Shown piece after piece: positions 1 through 7,993 of a stretch of DNA of 37,067 bases. The position numbers were made by a program, and so were the translations under genes. Below the pieces are notes generated by a model. That model saw only the letters and a list, made by a program, of their open reading frames with translations, was not told the DNA's origin and made no database searches. The stretch comes from Nocardiopsis sp. MG754419 (GTDB lineage Bacteria > Actinomycetota > Actinomycetes > Streptosporangiales > Streptosporangiaceae), in assembly GCF_018207095.1 (NCBI RefSeq), contig NZ_QOCZ01000039.1, positions 1 through 37,067 on the forward strand. The letters run 5' to 3'. Within the stretch, counting starts at the first letter, position 1; the number at the start of each line of letters is the position of its first letter.

Positions 1-63
1 CCCGCCCCTCTCCCAGCGGTGTCCGCGCGCCCTGAGCCATGTCCGCCTCCTGAAAGGACCACC

Positions 64-1266
64 GTGACCGAGCCCGGCCGCCTGTTCAGCCAAGCACTGT
101 GCGACATCGTGGGCCGCGACGCCCTGACCACCCGCCTGTCGGAGGAGTTCGTCCTCGCGGACCTGGGTGAGGACGCCGTGCGCGCGCTGTTCACCCTGGA
201 GGACCTCAACCACGTGCTGGCGACGTGCGCGCCCGAACCACCGCGGTTGCGCCTGCACCGTGAGGGCTCCCCGGTGCCGCTGGACCGCTACACCGAGGTG
301 GGCACCGCCTCACGCGACACACGCCGCGTCGTGCGGCCCGAGTCCCTGTACCGGGAGCTGCGGACCGGCGCCAGCCTCGTCCTGGACGGTGTGGACCGGA
401 TGCACCCGGGGGTCGGCGCGGCCGCCGACGACCTGATGCGTCTGGTCCACGAACGCGCCCAGGCGAACCTGTACCTGATCTGGGGCGAGTCGCGCGGGTT
501 CGACACCCACTGGGACGACCACGACACGATGATCGTGCAGCTGGCGGGCTCCAAACACTGGCGGGTGCACGGGCCGGGCACCCGCCCGTTCCCGATGAAG
601 AACGACACCGACCACGCGCACACCCCGCCGCGTGACGCCGACGGCGCGCTGCACCAGGTGTGGGAGGGGGTACTGCGCCCGGGACAGGTGATCCATGTAC
701 CCCGCGGCTGGTGGCACACGGTGACCGGCAACGGCGAGATGAGCATGCACCTGACGTTCGGGTTCACCCGGGCGACCGGGATCGACTGGGCCGAGACGCT
801 GGTGCGCCGACTGTTCGAGGAGGAGACCTTCCGCCGGGACCTGCCGCGTTTCGCCGACGCCGACGCGCGGCGCAAGCACCGGCACGCGCTCGCGGCCCGC
901 CTGGCGGAACTCGCGGAGGACGCCGACCTCGACGCGTTCCTGTCCGAACGCGACGCCCGGTTCCCCCGCCGGACCTCGTTCTCGTTGCCCTGGCCCGTGG
1001 AGGACCGGGTACCGGACGCCGACACACGGGTGGAGTTCGTACCGATCCTGCCGCCCCCGGTCGAGCGGGAGGGCGACAAGGTGGCGGTCACCGTGGCCGG
1101 CAAGCGGTACCGGCTGCCGGTCGTGACCGAGCCGGTGCTGGAGACACTCGCCGAGCACCGGGCGCTGACCGTGGCCGAGCTGACCGCGCGGGCGGGTGTG
1201 GAGGCGGACTTGTGCGCCCGGGTGGTGGCCGCGCTCAGCCGCCACCACCTGGTACTGCTCCGGTGA
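64..1266 (+). CDS. JmjC/cupin-fold Fe(II)/2-oxoglutarate oxygenase
   Basis: A 400-aa cytoplasmic protein that looks like a bacterial JmjC-type (cupin_4) oxygenase, the group that includes ribosomal-protein hydroxylases. The GTG start at 64 is chosen because an AAAGGA ribosome site lies at 53-58; an in-frame start at 19 lacks one. The metal triad is visible as His149-x-Asp151 in FDTHWDD and His218 in VPRGWWHTV. The proline-arginine-glycine-tryptophan turn before His218 is typical of the fold. After the barrel comes a charged helical stretch (about residues 230-310), then a C-terminal segment (about 345-400) that looks like a small winged helix. A hairpin lies 17 nt downstream. The substrate is unknown; hydroxylation of a protein side chain is the family expectation, not something the sequence proves. 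Confidence 0.85.
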   Translation: MTEPGRLFSQALCDIVGRDALTTRLSEEFVLADLGEDAVRALFTLEDLNHVLATCAPEPPRLRLHREGSPVPLDRYTEVGTASRDTRRVVRPESLYRELRTGASLVLDGVDRMHPGVGAAADDLMRLVHERAQANLYLIWGESRGFDTHWDDHDTMIVQLAGSKHWRVHGPGTRPFPMKNDTDHAHTPPRDADGALHQVWEGVLRPGQVIHVPRGWWHTVTGNGEMSMHLTFGFTRATGIDWAETLVRRLFEEETFRRDLPRFADADARRKHRHALAARLAELAEDADLDAFLSERDARFPRRTSFSLPWPVEDRVPDADTRVEFVPILPPPVEREGDKVAVTVAGKRYRLPVVTEPVLETLAEHRALTVAELTARAGVEADLCARVVAALSRHHLVLLR

Positions 1267-1283
1267 ACCCCGGGGAGGTGGGG

Positions 1284-1309
1284 CGCCGCGCTCTGTTGGG
1301 GGCGCGGCG
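1284..1309. terminator. Bidirectional hairpin terminator
   Basis: Perfect 8-bp inverted repeat, CGCCGCGC at 1284-1291 and GCGCGGCG at 1302-1309, with a 10-nt loop. It sits between the stop codons of two convergent genes, so it could end both transcripts. There is no clear T tract, as is common in high-GC actinomycetes. Confidence 0.5.
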
Positions 1310-1318
1310 TCGCCCGTG

Positions 1319-2125
1319 TCAGGAGGACGGCCCCCCGGTCCCCTCTCCGGCGCGGACGTAGGCCTCGATGCCGTCGAGGATGCGGCGGATACCGAACTCC
1401 AGTTCGTCGGCGGGGCCGCCGACGCGGTCGGGGGGACCCGCACCGCTCCCCTGCTCCAGCACCTGCTCTTCGAGCATGAGCGCGATGGTGGGGAACTCCT
1501 CCGCGGTGACCACTCTACGCAGACCGACGCTGTAGTCGTGTTCGATCTCGACCAGCGTGGTGCCGGTGGCCCGTGCCGCGCGGGACATGTCGGCCTCCAG
1601 CCGCACGGTGTCGCGCAGGACCGCCGAGAGCAGCACGAGCATCTGGACCGCCTCACCGACCGGTAGGCCGGATCCGACCAGCTCCCGCAGGCCGGCCTCC
1701 ATCCATCTCAGACCGTTGGGGCCCACGGGTGGGCCGGAGGAGGCCACCCGAACCGACCAGGGGCGGGCACGGTAGAGCTCCAGGGCACCGCGACACCACT
1801 CCTCCAGTCCGGCGCGCCAGTCCCCGTCGCTTCGCGGCGGGGGCGGCGGCGCGTCCATGGCGGTGTCGAGCATGAGGACCAGGAGGTCCTCCTTGCTGTC
1901 CACGTGCCGGTACAGCGACATGGTGGTGTACCCGAGCTCCTTGGCCACACGCTGCATGGAGACGGCCTCGATGCCCTCGGCGTCCGCGATCGCGATCGCC
2001 GCGCCGATCACCACCTCACGGCTGAGTCGGGGTTTGGGTCCGCGGCGCGGGGGCGAGGCGTCCAGGCCCCAGAGCAGCTCCACTTCCCTGGTCATCCGGC
2101 TCTCGGGCGCGTCATCGGTCGTCAT
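1319..2125 (-). CDS. TetR family transcriptional regulator
   Basis: A 268-aa repressor with an N-terminal TetR helix-turn-helix at about residues 38-85 (ending ELGYTTMSLYRHVDSKEDLL) and a long, divergent ligand-binding domain that looks like the TetR_C group often found beside drug exporters. It is divergently transcribed from an ABC efflux pair, and the 98-bp gap holds two near-identical palindromes. The arrangement implies that it represses the pump and itself until a toxic ligand binds. The start codon is ATG at 2125; a second in-frame methionine at residue 11 is possible. The ligand cannot be read from sequence. Confidence 0.9.
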   Translation of the reverse strand: MTTDDAPESRMTREVELLWGLDASPPRRGPKPRLSREVVIGAAIAIADAEGIEAVSMQRVAKELGYTTMSLYRHVDSKEDLLVLMLDTAMDAPPPPPRSDGDWRAGLEEWCRGALELYRARPWSVRVASSGPPVGPNGLRWMEAGLRELVGSGLPVGEAVQMLVLLSAVLRDTVRLEADMSRAARATGTTLVEIEHDYSVGLRRVVTAEEFPTIALMLEEQVLEQGSGAGPPDRVGGPADELEFGIRRILDGIEAYVRAGEGTGGPSS

Positions 2126-2149
2126 GGGCCACCAGTCATCACATCGTCG

Positions 2150-2177
2150 TTGACACCATCCTAGAACTGTGTATTAC
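2150..2177 (+). promoter_or_regulatory. Predicted promoter of the ABC exporter
   Basis: TTGACA at 2150-2155 is a perfect -35 element. TATTAC at 2172-2177 follows after 16 bp as a likely -10. The -10 lies inside the first TetR palindrome, so bound repressor would block RNA polymerase. On the opposite strand, TAGGAT (plus-strand 2158-2163), with TTGTGT 16 bp upstream, could serve the tetR gene. Confidence 0.6.
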
Positions 2178-2208
2178 TTACACAATTAAGTGTACGTCAT
2201 ACACAGTT
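2165..2208. promoter_or_regulatory. Double TetR operator (two palindromes)
   Basis: Two inverted repeats of the form GTGTA-N5-TACAC lie in a row: TGTGTA-TTACT-TACACA at 2168-2184 and GTGTA-CGTCA-TACAC at 2190-2204. Their centres are 21 bp apart, which is two helical turns. The whole 44-bp segment is itself an imperfect dyad, 17 of 22 positions matching between halves. It lies between tetR and the exporter genes and overlaps predicted promoters on both strands, so cooperative binding of two dimers is the natural reading. Confidence 0.8.
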
Positions 2209-2223
2209 GAGGAAGTCCACACC

Positions 2224-3207
2224 ATGACCCGATCGACCCCGGCCGTCCGGGCCGAGGGCCTGCGCAAGAACCACGGCGGCACCGCCGCCCTCGCCGGCCT
2301 CGACCTGGAGGTGCCCGCCGGCACCGTGTTCGGACTGCTCGGCCCCAACGGAGCCGGCAAGACGACCACCATCCGTGTCCTGGCCACGCTCCTGCGCCCG
2401 GACTCCGGGTACGCCGAGGTCTGCGGCCACGACGTGGTGCGCCACGCCGGCCGGGTGCGTTCGAGGATCGGACTGACCGGCCAGTACGCCTCGGTGGACG
2501 AACTGCTCACCGGCAGGGAGAACCTCGTGATGTTCGCCCGGCTCTACGGCCTGGCCACGCCCCGGGCCCGCGCTCGGGCCGAGGAGCTGTTGGACCGGTT
2601 CGACCTGACCGACGCCGGCGACCGCCGGGCCGGCGGCTACTCCGGGGGTATGCGGCGCCGTCTGGACCTGGCGGTCGGCCTCATCCAACGTCCCCGGGTC
2701 CTCTTCCTGGACGAGCCCACGACCGGCCTGGACCCGCGCAGTCGGCTGGGCGTGTGGGGGTCGGTCCGGGACCTGGTCGAGGCGGGCACCACGGTGGTCC
2801 TCACCACCCAGTACCTGGAGGAGGCGGACCGGCTCGCCGACAGGGTGGCCGTCATCGACCACGGCCGCATCATCGCCGAGGGGACCCCCGACGCGCTGCG
2901 CGCACGCGTGGGCGGGGACCGCCTCGACGTGATCGTGCGCGAGCCGAGCGACCTCACCACCGTCTCCGACCTGCTGCGCACCGCGCTGGACACCCCGATC
3001 ACCGTGCACCGCGAAGAACACCGCGTCAGCGCCGCAGCGCCCGACCGTCTGTCCGTGCTGACCCTGGCCGTGCGCGCCCTGGACGGCGAGGCGGCACGGA
3101 TCGTCGACGTCGGCGTCCGCCGCCCCGCCCTGGACGAGGTGTTCCTGTCCCTGACCGGCCACGCTCCCACGGGGTCGGGGTCCCCCGAGCGGCAGCCGCG
3201 CTCGTGA
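2224..3207 (+). CDS. ABC exporter ATP-binding protein, DrrA-like
   Basis: A 327-aa nucleotide-binding subunit of an ABC-2 type drug exporter, most like DrrA of anthracycline self-resistance. Visible motifs are Walker A GPNGAGKTT (about residues 40-48), the ABC signature YSGGMRRR (about 139-146), Walker B VLFLDEPTTGLDP and the switch histidine region after VVLTTQYLEEADRL. The C-terminal part (about 230-310) matches the extra domain seen in DrrA-type ATPases. It is followed after 53 nt by the membrane subunit and is under the double operator upstream. The exported compound is unknown; no biosynthetic genes are nearby, so resistance or general efflux is likelier than a pathway-specific role. Confidence 0.92.
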   Translation: MTRSTPAVRAEGLRKNHGGTAALAGLDLEVPAGTVFGLLGPNGAGKTTTIRVLATLLRPDSGYAEVCGHDVVRHAGRVRSRIGLTGQYASVDELLTGRENLVMFARLYGLATPRARARAEELLDRFDLTDAGDRRAGGYSGGMRRRLDLAVGLIQRPRVLFLDEPTTGLDPRSRLGVWGSVRDLVEAGTTVVLTTQYLEEADRLADRVAVIDHGRIIAEGTPDALRARVGGDRLDVIVREPSDLTTVSDLLRTALDTPITVHREEHRVSAAAPDRLSVLTLAVRALDGEAARIVDVGVRRPALDEVFLSLTGHAPTGSGSPERQPRS

Positions 3208-3260
3208 GCGCGCCCCACCACCCCGCGCACGGACGACCCCGGACCACAGGAGGACCCACC

Positions 3261-4103
3261 ATGACCGCGCTCGCCCCGACCCGGACCACCGACCCGGGCC
3301 TGCCCGACACCACCGGCGCCGGTAAGACGCTGACCGACACGCTCGTGCTGACCCGCCGCAACCTCACCCACATGCTGCGCGCCCCCTTCGAACCGGTCAT
3401 CGCCATCGTCATGCCCGTCGTCATGGTCCTGCTGTTCGGGTTCCTGTTCGACGAGGTCATGTCCGGGCACGGGACCGGCGACTACCGCGCGTTCCTCATC
3501 CCGGCCATGGCGGCGATGGTCATGGTCTACGGCGTGGCCGGCACGGCGTCGGGGATCGCCCGTGACACGGCGCGGGACGTGATGAGTCGGTTCCGGTCCA
3601 TGCCCATGTCCCCCGTGTCCCTGCTGACCGCGCGGACCGCGGCCGACATGGTGCGGGCCTGCCTGGAGGTGGCGGTGCTGATCCCGGTGGCCCTCCTGCT
3701 GGGCTGGCGCGCCGAGAACGGCGGGGTGGACGCGGCCCTGGCCCTCGGGCTCCTGTTGCTGTTCCGGTTCTCGCTCGTTTGGGCGGGGGTGCTCATGGGA
3801 CTGCTGATGCCCGACCCGGACGCCGCCGGCATGGTGGTCTACCCGCTGGCGTTCCCGATCACCCTGCTCTCGACCGGGTTCCTGCCCGCCAAGGCGATGC
3901 CCTCCTGGATGGCGCCCATCGCCGAGTGGAATCCGCTGTCGGCGGTCATCTCCACCCTGCGTTCCCTGCTCGGCGCGGAGGCCCCGTCCTCGGACTCCTG
4001 GCCCGCCGAACACGCCGGGCTCCTGGCCGTCCTGATCCCGGTGCTCCTGCTCACCGTGTGCGCCCCTCTGGCGATCCGACGCTTCCGCACCCTCAGCGGA
4101 TGA
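3261..4103 (+). CDS. ABC-2 type transporter permease, DrrB-like
   Basis: A 280-aa integral membrane protein with about six hydrophobic helices, the first near residues 46-66, and the ABC-2 signature region around FLPAKAMPSWMAPIAEWNP. A strong AGGAGG at 3248-3253 sets the ATG at 3261. It is the partner of the preceding ATPase: a two-gene operon in which two ATPases and two permeases would form the exporter. Nothing is odd in length or composition. Confidence 0.92.
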   Translation: MTALAPTRTTDPGLPDTTGAGKTLTDTLVLTRRNLTHMLRAPFEPVIAIVMPVVMVLLFGFLFDEVMSGHGTGDYRAFLIPAMAAMVMVYGVAGTASGIARDTARDVMSRFRSMPMSPVSLLTARTAADMVRACLEVAVLIPVALLLGWRAENGGVDAALALGLLLLFRFSLVWAGVLMGLLMPDPDAAGMVVYPLAFPITLLSTGFLPAKAMPSWMAPIAEWNPLSAVISTLRSLLGAEAPSSDSWPAEHAGLLAVLIPVLLLTVCAPLAIRRFRTLSG

Positions 4104-4406
4104 GCTCCGGTCGGCGCGGGACCCGCGCGTTCACGACTCCCCGTGATCGGCCCGCGCCCACCACGGTGAAACGGCGTCCTCTTTCGAGAAGGGGGCCGCT
4201 TCCGCCCGTCTCCGACACCCTCGCCCCGGCCACCGGGGCGCCACCTTTCGGCAAACCCCGGCCCACATCGATTGCGACCTGCGCTTTCATTAGGGTAGCC
4301 TCACTTAACAGGCGCAGATGTACCCGTCCCCCCGGTGGTAGCTGCGGCCACGGCATCCTCCGGACCCGACACGGCTTTCATCATGCGACGAAGGGCAGGT
4401 ATCGCG
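4104..4406. other. Intergenic region with iron-regulated promoter
   Basis: About 300 bp without a convincing gene. It holds the 3' end of the efflux operon, an iron box (annotated separately) and the leader of the reductase gene. No other clear element was seen. Confidence 0.5.
4272..4308 (+). promoter_or_regulatory. Iron box (DmdR/IdeR operator) over a promoter
   Basis: The 19-bp segment TTAGGGTAGCCTCACTTAA at 4290-4308 matches the actinobacterial iron-box consensus TTAGGTTAGGCTAACCTAA at 15 of 19 positions. A possible -35 TTGCGA lies at 4272-4277, and TAGCCT at 4296-4301, 18 bp later, could be the -10 inside the box. This predicts iron-dependent repression by a DtxR-family regulator (IdeR in Mycobacterium, DmdR1 in Streptomyces), with release in iron limitation. 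Confidence 0.8.
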
Positions 4407-5267
4407 GTGACACCAGATCCGCTCGACGCGATCCGCGCCGTGTGCGCGCGGCTCAAGTTCGCACCGCTGCCCGAACTCGTCGACGTCGAGGAACTGCACC
4501 GTCGACCCTCGCCGAGCGCGCAGTCCCACAGCGTCACGTCGCTGACGGCCGACGGTTGGCTGCCGGTCCTGTTCGACAAGTTGCGGACCGAACACGGTCC
4601 CGGACACCGGCTGCCGGCCGCGACCAACTTCCTGCGGGTCACCCTGCGCGAGCCGATCTTCCTGGTGGCGTCCTCGCTCTACCTCACCGGCCGCGCGCCC
4701 CTGCTCACCCCGGACACGCTCCGTCTGCCCTGGGACACCGCCGAGGCGCGTTTTCGCACCCCGATCGTGGTCGACGCCCGCACCGTCGTCCTGCCGGACG
4801 ACCCGGCCGCCGAGCACCCCGACACGGTGGTCGCCCGGGACGAGGACGAGCAGCTGCGGCTGACCGCCGAGGGGTTGTACGCGACCTTCGCTCCGCTCAT
4901 CGAGAGCCTGCAGGCGCACTCACGAGCGGGCACCCGCACCCTGTGGGGCTGGGTCCTGGACACCCTGCACTTCTACATGCTCAACCCGGCCCGCTATCTG
5001 GGGCGGGACGCCGAGCAGGCCTGGGCGCTGGCCAGTCGGCTGGGCGACGCGATGATCGACGCGGGCGCCCTCACCCGTCGACGTCCCCGCCTGTTCCCCT
5101 TCGCTCCGGAGGACCCCCGCGGCACCTGGGCGGTCCGGGGCACCTGCTGCTTCGACTACAAGGGCGACCCCGAGCACGGCTACTGCACGACCTGTCCGCT
5201 CAAGTGCGACAGCGAACGCCAGGAGGCCCTGTCGGAGTGGCTGCGCGACCCCGCGCTGGCGCCCTGA
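4407..5267 (+). CDS. FhuF-like (2Fe-2S) siderophore-iron reductase
   Basis: A 286-aa cytoplasmic protein whose C-terminus carries two adjacent cysteines, an 11-residue spacer, and C-x2-C (Cys247, Cys248, Cys260, Cys263). This is close to the FhuF pattern CC-x10-C-x2-C that binds a [2Fe-2S] cluster. FhuF proteins reduce ferric iron in imported hydroxamate siderophores so that iron is released. The GTG at 4407 is chosen because AGGGCAGG lies just upstream; ATG at 4383 and GTG at 4335 lack a ribosome site. The iron box about 100 bp upstream independently supports the role. The gene stands alone, with no siderophore transporter or synthetase in the window, so it probably serves genes located elsewhere. 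Confidence 0.85.
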   Translation: MTPDPLDAIRAVCARLKFAPLPELVDVEELHRRPSPSAQSHSVTSLTADGWLPVLFDKLRTEHGPGHRLPAATNFLRVTLREPIFLVASSLYLTGRAPLLTPDTLRLPWDTAEARFRTPIVVDARTVVLPDDPAAEHPDTVVARDEDEQLRLTAEGLYATFAPLIESLQAHSRAGTRTLWGWVLDTLHFYMLNPARYLGRDAEQAWALASRLGDAMIDAGALTRRRPRLFPFAPEDPRGTWAVRGTCCFDYKGDPEHGYCTTCPLKCDSERQEALSEWLRDPALAP

Positions 5268-5286
5268 TCACGACCGCACCGGATCG

Positions 5287-5309
5287 ACCCGCCCCCGCCG
5301 GGGGCGGGT
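5287..5309. terminator. Hairpin terminator between convergent genes
   Basis: Perfect 10-bp stem: ACCCGCCCCC at 5287-5296 pairs with GGGGGCGGGT at 5300-5309 across a GCC loop. It lies between the stop codons of two convergent genes and can serve both. Confidence 0.7.
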
Positions 5310-5340
5310 TCTCGTGCTCCGGGGACGTTCCCCTCCCCGA

Positions 5341-6201
5341 TCACTCGACCGGGACCTCCACCGGGCCGGTGAAGTAGGGCTCGAAGACGACCCGCTCCGG
5401 TTCGATATCGCCCTCCACCGTGATCGTGCCGGTGGCGGTCTGGCCGGGGTCGAGCGTCTGCACGTCGATCTCCTCGTCGTCCATGGCGATCGCGTCTTCC
5501 GGATTGTGCTCGTCGCCGTCGCCGTCCAGGACGGTGAAGTAGAGCGGATTGACGTCCAGGTCCTGGTCCCCGACGTTGGTGACCTCCACTCGAACGCTGG
5601 TGAACTCGCCCTCGATGTAGAGGGAACTGGGCTGGAACTCGGTGGTGGTGGCGATCAGCGTGGCCTCGGAGGGCTGCTCCTCCTGAGGCTCGGGCGCTTC
5701 CTGTCCGGGTTCGGGCGCCGCGGGCATCGACGGGCTGTTGGTGCCGGCCATGAACAGCAGTACGGCCGCGCACCCGCCCAGGAGCAGGAGCAGCAGGAGC
5801 ACCACACCACACCCGATCCCGAGGATCCTGCCCCAGGGAGTGGGTTTGACCGGGGGCGGCCCCATGCCCGGGACGTACCCGCCGGCGTTGCCGTAGTCCA
5901 CGGGGGCACTGGGATACTCGCCGTAGCCGGGAGCGTAACCGGCGTGTTCGGGTCCGGCCGCTCCGGGACCGTTGGGCCCCTCGGACAACTCCCCCGGACC
6001 GTCCTGCGGAGCGTCGGGGGAATCGCGGTGCCGTGGTGGTCGGTGCGGCGGTGGTTCGTGCGGTGGCTCCCCGGGGGGCGGTGGACCCTCCTCGATCGGA
6101 TCACCCATGTCCCCCGGCCGCCATTCCTCCGGCGGGTGGTGGTTCACCGGATCCCGCTCCGGCCGTTCCTCGTCCCCGCTCTCGGGCTCCCGCTCGCTCA
6201 A
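5341..6201 (-). CDS. Proline-rich one-pass membrane protein, DUF4352-like
   Basis: Three parts are visible: an acidic, proline-rich disordered N-terminus (about 120 residues, with PPPPGEPPHEPPPHRPPRH-like runs); a single membrane helix, very leucine-rich (GVVLLLLLLLGGCAAVLLF); and an acidic extracellular domain of about 130 residues with beta-rich segments such as TSVRVEVTNVGDQDLDV. The last part resembles the immunoglobulin-like DUF4352 domain found in surface proteins of Gram-positive bacteria. The TTG at 6201 is preferred because GGGGAGG lies just upstream; an ATG at 6243 (14 residues longer) has no ribosome site, so the start is uncertain. Function unknown; likely a cell-surface protein. 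Confidence 0.7.
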   Translation of the reverse strand: MSEREPESGDEERPERDPVNHHPPEEWRPGDMGDPIEEGPPPPGEPPHEPPPHRPPRHRDSPDAPQDGPGELSEGPNGPGAAGPEHAGYAPGYGEYPSAPVDYGNAGGYVPGMGPPPVKPTPWGRILGIGCGVVLLLLLLLGGCAAVLLFMAGTNSPSMPAAPEPGQEAPEPQEEQPSEATLIATTTEFQPSSLYIEGEFTSVRVEVTNVGDQDLDVNPLYFTVLDGDGDEHNPEDAIAMDDEEIDVQTLDPGQTATGTITVEGDIEPERVVFEPYFTGPVEVPVE

Positions 6202-6332
6202 TGAGAACACCTCCCCGTCCAGCGAGGGCGGGCCCACCCGCATCGGTGAGCGCCCCGAACCCGCAGATTAACCGGGCGGGCAGGGAGCTCAGGGAAGTTC
6301 TCCGGGCGTTTCCGGTAAAGGTCCGGATGTGT

Positions 6333-7583
6333 TCACCGATTCCGGGCGATGAGCGCACGCAGGGCGAGCACGAACACGGGGAGCGTGAACAGGGCGGCGA
6401 ACAGATTGAGCCCGCCGAAGCCCGCCAGGGACAGGACCACGCCGGAGAGGGCACCGGCGGTCGCCCCGCCCAGGTTCATCGCCAGGTCGCCGAACCCCTG
6501 GGCCCGAGGACGCACCTCGGCGGGGAGCGACTCGGCCAACAGCGCGCTGCCCGCCACCAGCGAACCCGACCATCCCAGGCCCAGCAGCACCAGACCCGTG
6601 GTCACCATGGTCTCGTCGTGCCCGGCGGTGCCCGCCACCGCGGCCGCGACCACCAGGACCACCTGCCCGCCCACCAGGACGGGGACCCGACCGACGCGGT
6701 CCGAGAGCCAGCCCACCACCGGGGACAACGCGTACATGCCGGCGATGTGCAGGGAGATCGTGAGGCCGATGACCGTGAGCGCCGCACCGTGGTGGGTCAT
6801 GTGCACCGGGGTCATGGTCATGACGGCGACCATCACGGTGTGGCCGGACACGATCCCCACGACCGCCAACAGTGCGGCGGGGGTACGGCCGATGGCGCGG
6901 AGGGCGTCGTTCAGCGTGGTCGCGGGGACCGCGTCGTCACCGGCACGGTCGGCGGTGGCCAGCAGCAACGGATCGGGGCGCAGGACCGCGGCGATCACGG
7001 CCGCACCGCCCAGGAACCCGACCGTGGTCAGCAGGACCGGACCCAACAGTGCGCTCAGCCCCAGGGCCGCGGCCAGGCCGCCGGTCGGACCGATGAGGTT
7101 GGGCCCGACCACCGCACCCACGGTGGTCGCCCACACCACGATGGACAGGTCGCGCCCGCGGGTCCGTTCCGTGGCCAGGTCCGCGGCGGCGTGCCGCGCC
7201 TGGAGGTTGGTGGCGGTGCCCGCACCGACCAGCACCATCCCGCCCAGGAACAGCGGGAACAGTCCCCCCACGGTGGCGCCGATGACCACGAGCCCACCGA
7301 GGGCGCCCAGGAGCCAGCCCAGGGTCAGTCCGGGGCGGCGACCCCGCCGGGCCGCGGTGGCCGCCAGGGGCAGCGCGAAGACCGCGGCCCCCAGGGTGAT
7401 CATGGTGGTGGCCATGCCCGACCAGGTGTCGGAGCCGCTCAGGTCCAGGGCGATGAGCGCGCCCACGGCGAGCATGGCCCCCATACCGATCCCGCCGACG
7501 ACCTGCGCCGCCATGAGGACCAGCACGGTGCGCCGCTGGATCCGGGCGCGTTCGTCCGCCCCCCGAGCGATTTCTGTGGACAC
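6333..7583 (-). CDS. MFS transporter
   Basis: A 416-aa membrane protein with about twelve hydrophobic helices in two six-helix halves. The loop after helix 2, with AATAARRGRRPGL, and the matching second-half loop GWLSDRVGRVPVLVGG are the classic major-facilitator motif-A positions. The GTG start at 7583 gives VSTEIARGADERARIQRR, a normal basic cytoplasmic tail, and a GGGGAG lies upstream; longer in-frame reading into the upstream gene region is non-coding in character. Substrate unknown; drug or metabolite export is plausible. A hypothetical gene begins 46 bp upstream on the same strand, so the two may be co-transcribed. Confidence 0.85.
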   Translation of the reverse strand: MSTEIARGADERARIQRRTVLVLMAAQVVGGIGMGAMLAVGALIALDLSGSDTWSGMATTMITLGAAVFALPLAATAARRGRRPGLTLGWLLGALGGLVVIGATVGGLFPLFLGGMVLVGAGTATNLQARHAAADLATERTRGRDLSIVVWATTVGAVVGPNLIGPTGGLAAALGLSALLGPVLLTTVGFLGGAAVIAAVLRPDPLLLATADRAGDDAVPATTLNDALRAIGRTPAALLAVVGIVSGHTVMVAVMTMTPVHMTHHGAALTVIGLTISLHIAGMYALSPVVGWLSDRVGRVPVLVGGQVVLVVAAAVAGTAGHDETMVTTGLVLLGLGWSGSLVAGSALLAESLPAEVRPRAQGFGDLAMNLGGATAGALSGVVLSLAGFGGLNLFAALFTLPVFVLALRALIARNR

Positions 7584-7629
7584 GCGGCCTACTCCCCGGT
7601 TCGTCCCGTCAATGGCCGCATCGTAGCCC

Positions 7630-7896
7630 CTAGCGTCCGGGGCGCCCACGCCCGTACCGCCATCGCAGGAAGTCGTGCTCGCGTTCCCGGTAGCGCATCT
7701 CGGTGTAGAGGAGGTCGGGGTCCTCGGCCTGGACGACCACGCCGTCCCGGGGGACGCCCGGCCAGCACGCGTAGGCCCAGAAGCGGCGGGTGTAGACGCC
7801 CCACACGACGACCCACGCACCCTGCTTCTGCCACTCGATGTGTGCGGCGACTCCGCGCCGCTCCTCGTCACGCTCGTCCATGCCGCCCCAGGGCAT
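7630..7896 (-). CDS. Small hypothetical protein, Trp/Tyr-rich
   Basis: An 88-aa protein I do not recognise. It has an acidic start (MDERDEERR), a hydrophobic aromatic core (WQKQGAWVVVWGVYTRRFWAYACWPG) and a charged C-terminus (MRYREREHDFLRWRYGRGRPGR). Seven tryptophans in 88 residues and normal high-GC codon use argue that it is real rather than a chance frame. The internal ATG at 7881 is an alternative start; neither has a strong ribosome site. It lies 46 nt upstream of the MFS gene on the same strand. No membrane helix is convincing. Confidence 0.55.
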   Translation of the reverse strand: MPWGGMDERDEERRGVAAHIEWQKQGAWVVVWGVYTRRFWAYACWPGVPRDGVVVQAEDPDLLYTEMRYREREHDFLRWRYGRGRPGR

Positions 7897-7993
7897 ACCC
7901 GGGTCCGGGGAGAGCGATCCGGCCGGAACCGGCCGGCATGCGGGGGTTGCGCACGGTACGGACGCCCGTGTCGGGACACGGGCGTCCGGGGCG

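Noticed and set aside
64-1266. The JmjC/cupin gene as part of a peptide natural-product cluster
   Set aside because: No precursor peptide, maturation enzyme or other biosynthetic gene is seen on its right, and the left side is outside the window.
4335-4406. Longer N-terminus for the FhuF-like protein (GTG 4335 or ATG 4383)
   Set aside because: Neither start has a ribosome site, while the GTG at 4407 does. It remains possible, so it is noted rather than excluded with certainty.
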